Shown here piece after piece: positions 1 to 6,952 of a DNA stretch of 15,448 bases. Below the pieces are notes generated by a model. That model was given only the letters and a program-made list of their open reading frames with translations. It had not been told where the DNA came from and did no database searches. Each line of letters begins with the position of its first letter. The stretch's first letter is position 1. The DNA comes from Patescibacteria group bacterium. Lineage in GTDB: Bacteria > Patescibacteriota > Gracilibacteria > UBA1369 > PNNO01. The translations under genes were made by a program, and so were the position numbers. The stretch spans positions 1 through 15,448 of the forward strand of contig JAJRYP010000041.1 in assembly GCA_024275695.1 (NCBI GenBank), read 5' to 3'.

Positions 1-861
1 CTTTCTGTCACGATCAAACAATTCTCCCTCCTCTTTGCTTTTTTTAATGAACGCCACTAATTCTTCTCCATATGGTGAAACAACTTTACCTCCTCTATGT
101 TCAACGGGAAGGCCGCTGTCCGCGGGATCATTAACAAGCTCGCTGTGAAGTTTTTTAATAGCGCCGGAAAGTGTTTTTGAATATGAAAATTCATCATCGC
201 CGTTTGTATCTACCGTCCACCAACCTGTCACGTGATACTTTCTGTTTGAATACCATCCTGCATGACCGGGTATTAATTTCACATACGGGCTGTCTCCGAC
301 TCTCATTTCATGATACCAGGGGTCATCAACTTTTAACTTGGTCCCTCTGCTTTTAACCCAGCTGTAACTTTTTTTATTAGTTCCATAATAAAACCCAAGT
401 TTTTTAGCAACGTTTTTTTCGCTAAAAAAAGAATACAAGACATCCATGTCATAAGACTTCCCGTCATACATTTTATCGTATAACTCACGAGCTTTATCAA
501 TAGTCCAATATTTTTCCACGAGTGCCAGCATCATAAACGCTTCACGAGCATCCTCGCGATTACCGAATCTTTCCAAAGCCAGATATTTCGGAGAAACTTT
601 TGGAGTTTCAATCGCTCCTTTAGGATTATTTAAAAACACATATTTTCGTAAAAGTTGAAACTTTTTTACTTCTTCTCCTTTTCCTTTTTTCCGAGCCTTT
701 TCAACCTTGGCTTTAAGTTTTTCCCTTTGTTTCTTTGTAAGACGTTTGCTCTCAACGGCTCGGGCGGCGGCGGCGGCTTTTTCCACCGACGATTTCAAAA
801 CTTTGTCAATTATAGACTCCAAAGAGTCATGTCTATAAATAAATTTAGAATATTTCTCCAT
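1..861 (-). CDS. Hypothetical charged protein, 3' end beyond the window
   Basis: An open frame of 287 codons runs from ATG at 861 to the window edge without a stop, so the C-terminus is not visible. I do not recognise the family. The N-terminus (MEKYSKFIYRHD) has no signal peptide or membrane segment, which suggests a cytoplasmic protein. Residues 29-33 are five alanines encoded by five GCC codons, followed to about residue 68 by a Lys/Glu-rich stretch likely to form a helix or coiled coil. Residues 100-150 look helical; from about 165 the protein is rich in Tyr, Trp and Gly (for example GWYSNRKYHVTGWWTVD), suggesting a beta-rich module. An ATG at 883 is in another frame and stops after 12 codons, so 861 is the better start. 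No Shine-Dalgarno site is present, but a TATAAT box lies at 890-895. It follows the GH18 gene on the same strand after 176 bp and probably has its own promoter. Confidence 0.75.
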   Translation of the reverse strand, partial: MEKYSKFIYRHDSLESIIDKVLKSSVEKAAAAARAVESKRLTKKQREKLKAKVEKARKKGKGEEVKKFQLLRKYVFLNNPKGAIETPKVSPKYLALERFGNREDAREAFMMLALVEKYWTIDKARELYDKMYDGKSYDMDVLYSFFSEKNVAKKLGFYYGTNKKSYSWVKSRGTKLKVDDPWYHEMRVGDSPYVKLIPGHAGWYSNRKYHVTGWWTVDTNGDDEFSYSKTLSGAIKKLHSELVNDPADSGLPVEHRGGKVVSPYGEELVAFIKKSKEEGELFDRDRK

Positions 862-889
862 TTTTATTTTTGTTTATTTTCATTAAATA

Positions 890-918
890 ATTATACATCA
901 AAAATGCCTGTAAAACAA
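890..918 (-). promoter_or_regulatory. Promoter of the left-edge hypothetical gene
   Basis: On the minus strand a perfect TATAAT (895-890) lies 17 nt downstream of TTGTTT (918-913), a weak -35. Transcription would begin about 22-25 nt before the ATG at 861. The box match and spacing are seen in the sequence; promoter activity is inferred. Confidence 0.5.
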
Positions 919-1037
919 GTCCCTCAAACAGTAAAAGGCTCAACCCGGGTGGAATCTAAAAACTTGATAAAAAAATTCATTAAGATCCCGAGATCGGCAA
1001 GCCTGCCGCGCCGCCAAAATAAGCTTTTAGCAAGAGT

Positions 1038-2315
1038 CTACTCCACAGCTTCTATGACTTTTGCAATGATGTATGCGGCTTCTCCGCGAGTAATTTCTTC
1101 TTCCGGCATAAAACCGGCACTTTTATACACTCCGTTTTGCAGCGCCCATGACTTATACGGCAAATACCAATCTTCCCCTGTCGGGATAGTTCCAACATCA
1201 ATTCCCGCGCTCTCCAAAGCCAATTTTAGAGCTTCCACGCGCACAATTCTCTGATTCGGCTTAAAACTTCCATCCGGATACCCCCGGATTATACCAAGAT
1301 CAACCGCAGTTTGAACATATGGGAAATACCACTCTCCGTCAAAAATATCCTTAAACGGATTTTCAAATCCTTCAAGTGCGATGTCGGTAAAAATATATCC
1401 GGAAATATCCCGAGCGAAACTATTAAGAGACATCTTCAGAATTTCCGCCCGATTCACTTTGCTGTTTGGGGCAAAAGTAACCCCATCATATCCCTTAACA
1501 ATACCAAGATCGGCAAGTCTGGTTATTTCCGTGAAATAATCGTCACTTGGAAGCACGTCTTTAAAATATAAAGGATCTCCGATAGGTTGATTTTTCAAAA
1601 CTTTTCTGATTACTCTCCAGTTTTTTTCATCCTCTTTTCCCAATCGCCAAATCGCGATTCCGCCAAGTTCATACTTTTTAACCAGATCCAATTTCGGCTC
1701 TATGCTAACATGGTTTTCAAACCAAACTTCATGCGGCTTGACCGGATCACGCGTATCAAATTCGCTCACATAAAAGAGTCTGTTCGTGCGCTGAGCGGGA
1801 TCATATTGAAAATCAACGCCGTATTTATTCAAAATAAGCTTAATTGTATCGTATGTATAACTCGAAAAGAAATCATCCGACCAGCCATATCCGTAAAAGG
1901 CGATACCAATATAAATTTTCTCTTTTGGCACATGATCAACAGCATATTTTATGACATCTTCCACCCAGTAGTCCGGCGCTACGGGACGCGGAATACTCCC
2001 TTTCCAACCATAGTCGTATGTCATAATCCGAAATTCATCCACATATTTGCTAAGTTCGGCCCAATCCTGCCCTCTGTCTCCATATTTTTTTAGATCGGGA
2101 TATGATTTTGCCTGAATCGCTATTGTTAATTTTTTATTATATTTATTGAGTGCCTCACGCAAATCTTTTATATAAGCCGTAAACGCATCTTTGTCTTCGC
2201 TTTTAAGACCTTCGTAATCGATATCTATTCCGTCGTAGTCAAATTCACGAACTTTATTCACAATATTCTGAATGCTTGATTTTTTCAGATCAGGATCATT
2301 AAAAAGTCCGCTCAC
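1038..2315 (-). CDS. 3' fragment: GH18 catalytic part plus three SLH domains
   Basis: If translation restarted at the in-frame GTG at 2315 it would give a 425-residue product with the DxxDxDxE motif (Asp28/31/33, Glu35 in this numbering) and all three SLH domains. It would lack the signal peptide and the first barrel strands, so it could neither be exported nor fold normally. No Shine-Dalgarno site precedes the GTG. The 114 nt between this GTG and the TAA remain open in the same frame and encode plausible GH18 sequence (EIIQLAKDNNISIIPTI), so the GTG is a boundary produced by ORF calling, not a convincing start. Confidence 0.45.
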   Translation of the reverse strand: MSGLFNDPDLKKSSIQNIVNKVREFDYDGIDIDYEGLKSEDKDAFTAYIKDLREALNKYNKKLTIAIQAKSYPDLKKYGDRGQDWAELSKYVDEFRIMTYDYGWKGSIPRPVAPDYWVEDVIKYAVDHVPKEKIYIGIAFYGYGWSDDFFSSYTYDTIKLILNKYGVDFQYDPAQRTNRLFYVSEFDTRDPVKPHEVWFENHVSIEPKLDLVKKYELGGIAIWRLGKEDEKNWRVIRKVLKNQPIGDPLYFKDVLPSDDYFTEITRLADLGIVKGYDGVTFAPNSKVNRAEILKMSLNSFARDISGYIFTDIALEGFENPFKDIFDGEWYFPYVQTAVDLGIIRGYPDGSFKPNQRIVRVEALKLALESAGIDVGTIPTGEDWYLPYKSWALQNGVYKSAGFMPEEEITRGEAAYIIAKVIEAVE

Positions 2316-2429
2316 TTTTTCACCGTCAAACGAATTACTAATTGTTGGAATAATTGAAATATTGTTATCTTTCGCAAGTTGAATGATCTCTTGAATTTCT
2401 CCACCCTTTGGCGGCTCAAGTGTCCCGTT

Positions 2430-2627
2430 TTAGTTTACATGATACCAAAAAGGACTAATCGTATTTATCGTCTCCGTATTGTTTTTAAACGACTGCGTTG
2501 CTTCCTCGATATCCCACGAAGGCAACCACGCGGAAACATTGTACTCTTTCACGGTTTGGGCACCGGCCTGCGGAACCGAAATAAGAAATAACGCGATGAT
2601 GATTAAGCAAGTACGAAGTTTCAGCAT
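2430..2627 (-). CDS. 5' fragment of the interrupted GH18 gene
   Basis: This is what would be made if the TAA at 2432-2430 acts as a stop: 65 residues with the signal peptide and the first strand of the GH18 barrel (EYNVSAWLPSWD to ISPFWYHVN) but no catalytic residues, hence inactive. A longer reading from TTG at 2678 adds 17 residues in front of the signal peptide and overlaps the likely -35 box, so ATG 2627 is preferred. Confidence 0.5.
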   Translation of the reverse strand: MLKLRTCLIIIALFLISVPQAGAQTVKEYNVSAWLPSWDIEEATQSFKNNTETINTISPFWYHVN

Positions 2628-2649
2628 ATGTTTAATTAGTGCATTTACC

Positions 2650-2678
2650 TTTATACACGGTAAATAATAGAAGGCCAA
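2650..2678 (-). promoter_or_regulatory. Promoter of the GH18 gene
   Basis: On the minus strand TTGGCC (2678-2673) and TATAAA (2655-2650) are separated by exactly 17 nt, and the predicted transcript starts about 15 nt before ATG 2627. A short leader without a ribosome binding site matches the other genes here. Boxes are seen, activity inferred. Confidence 0.5.
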
Positions 2679-2722
2679 GGGATAAATGTTACTCGGGAAG
2701 TTAGCCCTGAGAACCGCTACAA

Positions 2723-5002
2723 TCAGTACTTATCCGGCGGCACATTGTAATAATCAAAAAGGAATGTGGCAATGTCTTTAAAAATCGGAGCCGCCGTTTC
2801 AGATCCCCATTCGCTTGCACGGGGACGATCCAGTTTTACAAGAACAACAAATTTCGGATCGTCGATCGGGCCGTATCCGGCAAAAGAAGTTATTGTTGTT
2901 CCCGCTCCTTTAAGAGGCTCACCCCATTTATAAGTTTGCGATGTCCCTGTTTTGCCCGCTACGTAATGCCCATCCACTTGCGCTTTGTTCGCTACGCCGT
3001 TTTCAACCGCACTAACAAGCATCGCGGTAATTTTATTTGCCGAATCTTCGGAAATCGCCTGACGAACCGCCACCGGCTCGGTTGTTGTAATTTTTCCGTT
3101 CGCTTCGTGTATTTCTTCAACAATATACGGCTGCATCAAGACTCCTTTATTTGCGAGAGCAGCGTACGCATTTGCCATTTGAAGCGGCGTTACGGCAATA
3201 CCTTGTCCAAACGCGTGCGTTACAAGTTCGCTGTCCGCCCAACCTGTAAAGTATTCGATATACCCGGCCTGCTCATTGTCGAATTCAATGCCGGTTCGCT
3301 CGTCAAAGCCAAATCGAAGCATGTAATTATAAAACAAATTTCGCCCGATTTTCTTTGCAACATAAGCCATTCCCACGTTCGAAGACTGCTCCAGAACATT
3401 TGTCATTGTTTGACGCCCGCGGTATTCGTCCGTTGCGTTTCGGATTGTATATTCGTCCACTTCAATCGGACCAGATTCATAAAAAGTGTGATCCGGAGTT
3501 ACATCCCCATCGTCGATTGCGGATACCATTGCAATAGGTTTAAATACCGATCCGGGTTCATAAATGGAAGAAACGATTTTGTTTTGATAAACTTCCGCTC
3601 CGAACAAGTTCGCATATCGTTGATAAACCGGCGCTTTGCCTTCTTCAACATCTTTAAATACTTCAAATTTGTCGTCCGTATCGAAATTTCTGTAAAAATA
3701 GAAATGAGTATCGCTTTCTTCAATTGGCCATAAACTCTCAATTTCTTCAGGTGTAAAATCAATATCAACTTTACTAAAAGCATCGCCGTAATTATTTGGA
3801 TTGAATGTCGGATAATGAGCCATTGTAATTATTTTTGACGTTTTTGGATCAATAATAATTACCTGCCCGCTGTTTGCATTGTATTTTTCAACGCCGGCTT
3901 TTAAAATCCGTTCAACTTCAAGCTGAATCGTTCTATCAATAGTAAGGACTATATCCTGACCGTTTACCGCAGGCTGAATCACGCTTTCGCCGACGGTAAT
4001 CTGGCGCCCGAAGGTGTCCATTTGCGCTTTAAACACACCTTTTTTCCCACGCATTTGTTTGTCAAAAGTCTCCTCAATCCCATATTGACCGCTACCTTTT
4101 TTATCTACAAATCCAAGAATATTCGCTGCGAGCGTACTCTCCGGATAAAATCTGTAATACTCTTCGGTGAATCCGATTCCCGAATAGTTTGGCGCATCGG
4201 GATTCTGTTCCTTGTCTTGCTGAATCGTTTCACGTAAAATTCGTGACACTTCGGGATCGACCTTTCCGGCAATGATTTCATAGCGGTTTTCGCCAATTAA
4301 AATTTGCTCTAAACGCGGCCATGGAATTTGCAAATAATCACTAAGTGCTTGAGCTGTTTTCCGCTTATTGTAAATCTTTTGAGGGTATCCATACAACTTG
4401 GCCCCGCGAATTTCGATACCATTAATATTTTTTGCTGAAATAGCATCCAAAAATTCTTGCGGCAGATTATCCGCCAGAAGAATTTCTTCTCTTGTGTCGC
4501 GACCGATCTTTTTTAGAATTTCCTGATAATAGGCTTCTTTTAATTCTTCATCGGAAAGAGGTGTCACGCGATCATATGCTTCCATATTTCCGGTTCGCTT
4601 GAATTCACGACGTTCTTTAATAATACGCTCGTTGTCTTTTTCGCGTTCTCTTTCAAGGTTGAAGAGAATATCCGAAAGAGTCGCGGCGACAAGCGTTTTA
4701 TTGACGATAAGTTTCGGATCGGCATAAATTAAATCCATTGTTGTATTTGAAGCAATGGTATATGTTTCTCCGGTTGTGTAATCTTTAACAAGAATTTCGC
4801 CACGTTTTGCAGGCAGTTCCGTATATCCGAGATGTTCACGAGCGGCGGCCTCTTGATAGAATCCGTACTTTATAATTTGTAGATAAAAAAGCCTCGCAAC
4901 AATAACAAGCGTGACCATCGCCACAAGAAACATTAGCAAACTAACGGGATTTAAGGCGTGAGCCGAACGATTTGTCATTCTTCTTGACCTGGAAGAGCGC
5001 AT
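2723..5002 (-). CDS. Class B penicillin-binding protein (FtsI/PBP2-type peptidoglycan transpeptidase)
   Basis: A 759-residue membrane-anchored D,D-transpeptidase that crosslinks peptidoglycan outside the membrane. After a basic N-terminus (RSSRSRR) there is one membrane helix at about residues 18-44, then the PBP dimerisation domain beginning at AKRGEI (about 65), and the transpeptidase domain from about 350. The three active-site motifs are intact: S485-V-F-K488 in EPGSVFKP (acyl-serine and Lys), S540-S-N542, and K684-T-G686 in AGKTGTSQ. There is no PASTA domain. Two insertions stand out: a charged helical segment at about 110-175 in the N-terminal domain, and about 70 acidic/aromatic residues between NPNNYGD and VSSIYEPGS just before the active serine. 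The stop is TGA. The GH18 gene follows 95 nt downstream on the same strand, consistent with a wall-related cluster. Whether it serves division or elongation cannot be told from sequence alone. Confidence 0.95.
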   Translation of the reverse strand: MRSSRSRRMTNRSAHALNPVSLLMFLVAMVTLVIVARLFYLQIIKYGFYQEAAAREHLGYTELPAKRGEILVKDYTTGETYTIASNTTMDLIYADPKLIVNKTLVAATLSDILFNLEREREKDNERIIKERREFKRTGNMEAYDRVTPLSDEELKEAYYQEILKKIGRDTREEILLADNLPQEFLDAISAKNINGIEIRGAKLYGYPQKIYNKRKTAQALSDYLQIPWPRLEQILIGENRYEIIAGKVDPEVSRILRETIQQDKEQNPDAPNYSGIGFTEEYYRFYPESTLAANILGFVDKKGSGQYGIEETFDKQMRGKKGVFKAQMDTFGRQITVGESVIQPAVNGQDIVLTIDRTIQLEVERILKAGVEKYNANSGQVIIIDPKTSKIITMAHYPTFNPNNYGDAFSKVDIDFTPEEIESLWPIEESDTHFYFYRNFDTDDKFEVFKDVEEGKAPVYQRYANLFGAEVYQNKIVSSIYEPGSVFKPIAMVSAIDDGDVTPDHTFYESGPIEVDEYTIRNATDEYRGRQTMTNVLEQSSNVGMAYVAKKIGRNLFYNYMLRFGFDERTGIEFDNEQAGYIEYFTGWADSELVTHAFGQGIAVTPLQMANAYAALANKGVLMQPYIVEEIHEANGKITTTEPVAVRQAISEDSANKITAMLVSAVENGVANKAQVDGHYVAGKTGTSQTYKWGEPLKGAGTTITSFAGYGPIDDPKFVVLVKLDRPRASEWGSETAAPIFKDIATFLFDYYNVPPDKY

Positions 5003-5120
5003 GAAACGGTTGTAAGAATTAACTTGTGCCGGGAGATACTATATTAAATCAAAACGCACAGAAAAAAAAGGCGGTGTAATGTGAGGCGCCGAGTGGGTGT
5101 GTCCCTGCCGTCTCAACAAC

Positions 5121-5147
5121 CGTCAGCGATTTTGCGAGCTAAGCGAA
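5121..5147 (+). repeat. Intergenic repeat, copy 1
   Basis: CGTCAG-N7-GCGAGC-N2-AGCGAA with the same spacing as at 15287-15313; 20 of 27 positions agree. A second block, TCATTCGTGAACG at 5274-5286, matches TCATTTGTGAACG at 15274-15286 in 12 of 13 positions. In this copy the two blocks are about 130 bp apart and in reverse order relative to the other copy. Confidence 0.4.
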
Positions 5148-5348
5148 ATAGGATGCCGCTAAGTATACCAAATTTGGATTGCTGTAAGGCAACGCAGTGC
5201 GGTTTGCATACAAATTGAGTGACGGATGTTTTAAGAACACACCTGCGCTCTCACTTATGCTTCGAGGATCGTGTCATTCGTGAACGACAGACCGCTTGGA
5301 TCGACCTATTTTTTCAAAGGGCAACCATAGTGCCCGCAAATAGGCCTA

Positions 5349-5359
5349 TGATATACAAT
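5349..5359 (+). promoter_or_regulatory. Possible -10 region of the M16 peptidase gene
   Basis: TACAAT at 5354-5359 (5 of 6 to TATAAT) has a TG 3 nt upstream and is followed by CCGG, as is the TATAAT at 14961-14966. No good -35 is visible. It would give a leader of about 26 nt to ATG 5392 or about 98 nt to ATG 5464. Confidence 0.3.
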
Positions 5360-5391
5360 CCGGAAAAGAATTAAAGCATACACTTAAAGGT

Positions 5392-6726
5392 ATGTCAATT
5401 TCTATTGGCATGACGTTTACGGAAAGGTGTGTTAATTTTGATAAAGAATTTAACTGTAGTTTTATGCATAAGAAAGACAAACTTTCAAGCGGACTTCGTC
5501 TTGTGACCGAAACGGTCAAAAGCACCGGGGCGGTTACCGTTTTAATACTTGCCGGAGCAGGTTCACGTTATGAGACAAAGGGTATCAACGGAATCTCGCA
5601 TTTCCTCGAACATATGTTTTTTAAAGGAGCGAAAAAGTACAAAAACACGCGCGAAGTTTCCGAAGCAATCGATGGAATCGGAGGTGATTTTAATGCTTTC
5701 ACGGGCAAAGAATATGCCGGATATTACGTAAAAGTTTCTTCGGATCATATTGAACGTGCAATGGATGTTTTGTCCGATATGCTGCTCCGCGCAAAGTTCG
5801 ATCCAAAAGAAATCGACAAAGAGCGAGGCGTGATTATGGAGGAATATAATATGTATCAAGACACCCCGATGTATCAAATCGGATGGGATTTTGAGCGACT
5901 TGTATTCGGAGATCAACCTCTCGGATGGGATCAAATCGGAACCCCCGAATTTATTCAATCCGTAACTCACGAGCAGTTCGTTAATTATAAAAAAGATCTT
6001 TATTCGCCCGATAATATCGTGCTTACTTTGGCAGGCGATATTGACGACAAAACAGCACTTGATCTTACTGAAAAATATTTTACGTTTGCGGGCGATAAAA
6101 AGGCCTATGAATTTAAAGCTTTAGAGCCTAATGACCGAGGCGAACGAATCTATCTTCATGAAAAAAGTACGGAACAGGCACATGTTGTAGCGGGAGTCCC
6201 TTCTTATAGAGAAACACATATTGATCACTGGATCGAAAAACTACTCAGTGTGATTCTTGGAGGAAATATGAGCAGCCGAATGTTCCTTTCGGTTAGAGAA
6301 GCGCGCGGACTTTGTTACTATATTCGGACTGCTACGGATAATTTTGTTGATACCGGAATTTTCTCGACGGGAGCCGGTGTTCAGGTTAAAAGAATCGATG
6401 AAGCGATTAGCGCGATCCTTGCTGAATATGAAAAAATTCGAAATGAAAAAGTCTCCGCGGAAGAGCTCGAAAAAGCAAAAAATTTTATGAAAGGAAAAAT
6501 GGTTTTGCGTCTTGAGGATAGTGAAGAAATAGCTCATTTGCTCGGCAAATATGAACTTCTCCATGACGAGATTATGCGTCCGGAAGAAATTATGAAAGAA
6601 CTGGATGCTGTTACCGAAGACGACATTCAAAGAGTCGCAAAAGATTTATTAAAGCCGGAAAATATGCGAGTTGCCATTATAGGACCTTATGATGACAAGG
6701 GAAGGTTTGAGAAGTTGTTGAGCTAA
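5392..6726 (+). CDS. M16 family zinc metallopeptidase (processing-peptidase-like)
   Basis: A 444-residue member of the M16 (pitrilysin/mitochondrial processing peptidase) family, which cuts peptides inside a closed chamber. The inverted zinc motif HxxEH is intact: His70-Phe-Leu-Glu73-His74, with the third ligand Glu151 in VIMEEYNMYQD, at the usual 76-residue spacing. The N-terminal M16 domain spans about 30-180; the inactive C-terminal M16 domain starts near YSPDNIVLTLAGDID (about 204). The length fits single-chain bacterial M16 proteins of about 420-440 residues that act as dimers. No signal peptide is visible, so it is probably cytoplasmic. The start is uncertain: ATG 5392 has AAAGG only 2 nt upstream, but the family usually begins near MHKKDKLSSGLRLVTE, which would be ATG 5464 and 420 residues. 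It is divergent from the PBP gene and separated from the sigma gene by 226 bp. Confidence 0.93.
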   Translation: MSISIGMTFTERCVNFDKEFNCSFMHKKDKLSSGLRLVTETVKSTGAVTVLILAGAGSRYETKGINGISHFLEHMFFKGAKKYKNTREVSEAIDGIGGDFNAFTGKEYAGYYVKVSSDHIERAMDVLSDMLLRAKFDPKEIDKERGVIMEEYNMYQDTPMYQIGWDFERLVFGDQPLGWDQIGTPEFIQSVTHEQFVNYKKDLYSPDNIVLTLAGDIDDKTALDLTEKYFTFAGDKKAYEFKALEPNDRGERIYLHEKSTEQAHVVAGVPSYRETHIDHWIEKLLSVILGGNMSSRMFLSVREARGLCYYIRTATDNFVDTGIFSTGAGVQVKRIDEAISAILAEYEKIRNEKVSAEELEKAKNFMKGKMVLRLEDSEEIAHLLGKYELLHDEIMRPEEIMKELDAVTEDDIQRVAKDLLKPENMRVAIIGPYDDKGRFEKLLS

Positions 6727-6758
6727 GAGCTAAAGCAGAATGACGACGTAAGACGGCT

Positions 6759-6806
6759 ACTTGATAAGTGCCACTTACCAGGTAAGTCGAGGTTACCAAG
6801 TAAATC
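6759..6806 (+). promoter_or_regulatory. Cluster of inverted and direct repeats upstream of the sigma gene (candidate operator)
   Basis: Three adjacent dyads occur in 48 bp: ACTT-GAT-AAGT at 6759-6769, the perfect 15-nt palindrome ACTTACCAGGTAAGT at 6773-6787, and an imperfect copy at 6793-6805. The last two are also direct repeats, TTACCAGGTAAGT and TTACCAAGTAAAT, with starts 18 bp apart. The cluster lies about 105 bp upstream of the likely -35 of the sigma gene. Repeats are seen directly; binding by a dimeric regulator is inferred. Confidence 0.4.
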
Positions 6807-6910
6807 AACCGCAACTTTTTTTTATTAATGTGTTATTGAAAGTGAAGCGCATATGGTGCACACTTGTTTTGTATCGATTTTGCATCGCGCGTGCAAAAAA
6901 CGCATCGGCA

Positions 6911-6939
6911 TCGGCACAGGCACGGTTACAAATTATAAT
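6911..6939 (+). promoter_or_regulatory. Promoter of the sigma/A2M/lipoprotein gene group
   Basis: A perfect TATAAT at 6934-6939 lies 17 nt after TCGGCA at 6911-6916 (4 of 6 to TTGACA). The transcript would start only about 7 nt before ATG 6953, so the message would be almost leaderless. No ECF-type -35 (GGAAC-like) was recognised. Confidence 0.45.
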
Positions 6940-6952
6940 AATCCTTATATCT

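Larger units (their letters stand above)
1038..2627 (-). pseudogene. Secreted GH18 glycosidase with three SLH domains, interrupted by an in-frame TAA
   Basis: Read through one stop, this is a 529-residue surface glycosidase. ATG at 2627 opens a signal peptide (residues 1-23, hydrophobic core LIIIALFLI, cleavage after AGA). A GH18 barrel follows (about 28-345) with the catalytic DGIDIDYE motif, Asp132/Asp135/Asp137 and acid Glu139, then MTYDYGW and the late GGIAIWRLGKED motif typical of YaaH/SleL-like GH18 enzymes. Residues about 352-529 form three S-layer homology domains that tether proteins to cell-wall polymer. The family cuts beta-1,4-GlcNAc linkages in chitin or peptidoglycan; a penicillin-binding protein upstream on the same strand favours a wall role. 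Codon 66 is TAA (2432-2430): HVN-stop-NGTLEPPKGG continues the family sequence in the same frame, so one base change explains it. It could be a real nonsense mutation, an assembly error, or suppressed in the cell. The true stop is TAG (1040-1038). Confidence 0.8.
5003..5391. other. 389-bp gene-free region between divergent PBP and M16 genes, with hairpins
   Basis: No convincing gene lies here. A possible -10 for the PBP gene (TATAGT, minus strand, 5043-5038) sits about 30 nt before its ATG, without a good -35. Three symmetric stretches are visible: a 7-bp stem with one mismatch around a 7-nt loop at 5129-5149, a perfect dyad CCAAATTTGG at 5168-5177, and a bulged hairpin GCAACGCAGTGCGGTTTGC at 5189-5207. 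Two blocks here (5121-5147 and 5274-5286) recur at 15274-15313. I looked for tmRNA, RNase P, SRP and tRNA signatures and found none. It could be a degenerate repeat element or an unknown small RNA. Confidence 0.5.

Noticed and set aside
655..1254. 199-codon plus-strand frame across the left-edge gene and the GH18 3' end
   Set aside because: It lies opposite two well-supported minus-strand genes, its translation is Phe/Ser-rich with no recognisable domain, and it spans their intergenic gap.
5260..5275. TTCGAGGAT as a tRNA T-loop
   Set aside because: The flanking bases do not form a 5-bp T stem, and no acceptor or anticodon arm fits upstream.
5058..5391. tmRNA, RNase P, SRP or 6S RNA in the large gap
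   Set aside because: None of the conserved core sequences of tmRNA, RNase P or SRP RNA is present, and no 6S-like single long hairpin with a central bubble can be drawn.
6761..6952. 64-residue N-terminal extension of the sigma factor
   Set aside because: Not sigma-like in sequence; it covers the dyad cluster and a perfect TATAAT box, while ATG 6953 gives a normal ECF length.
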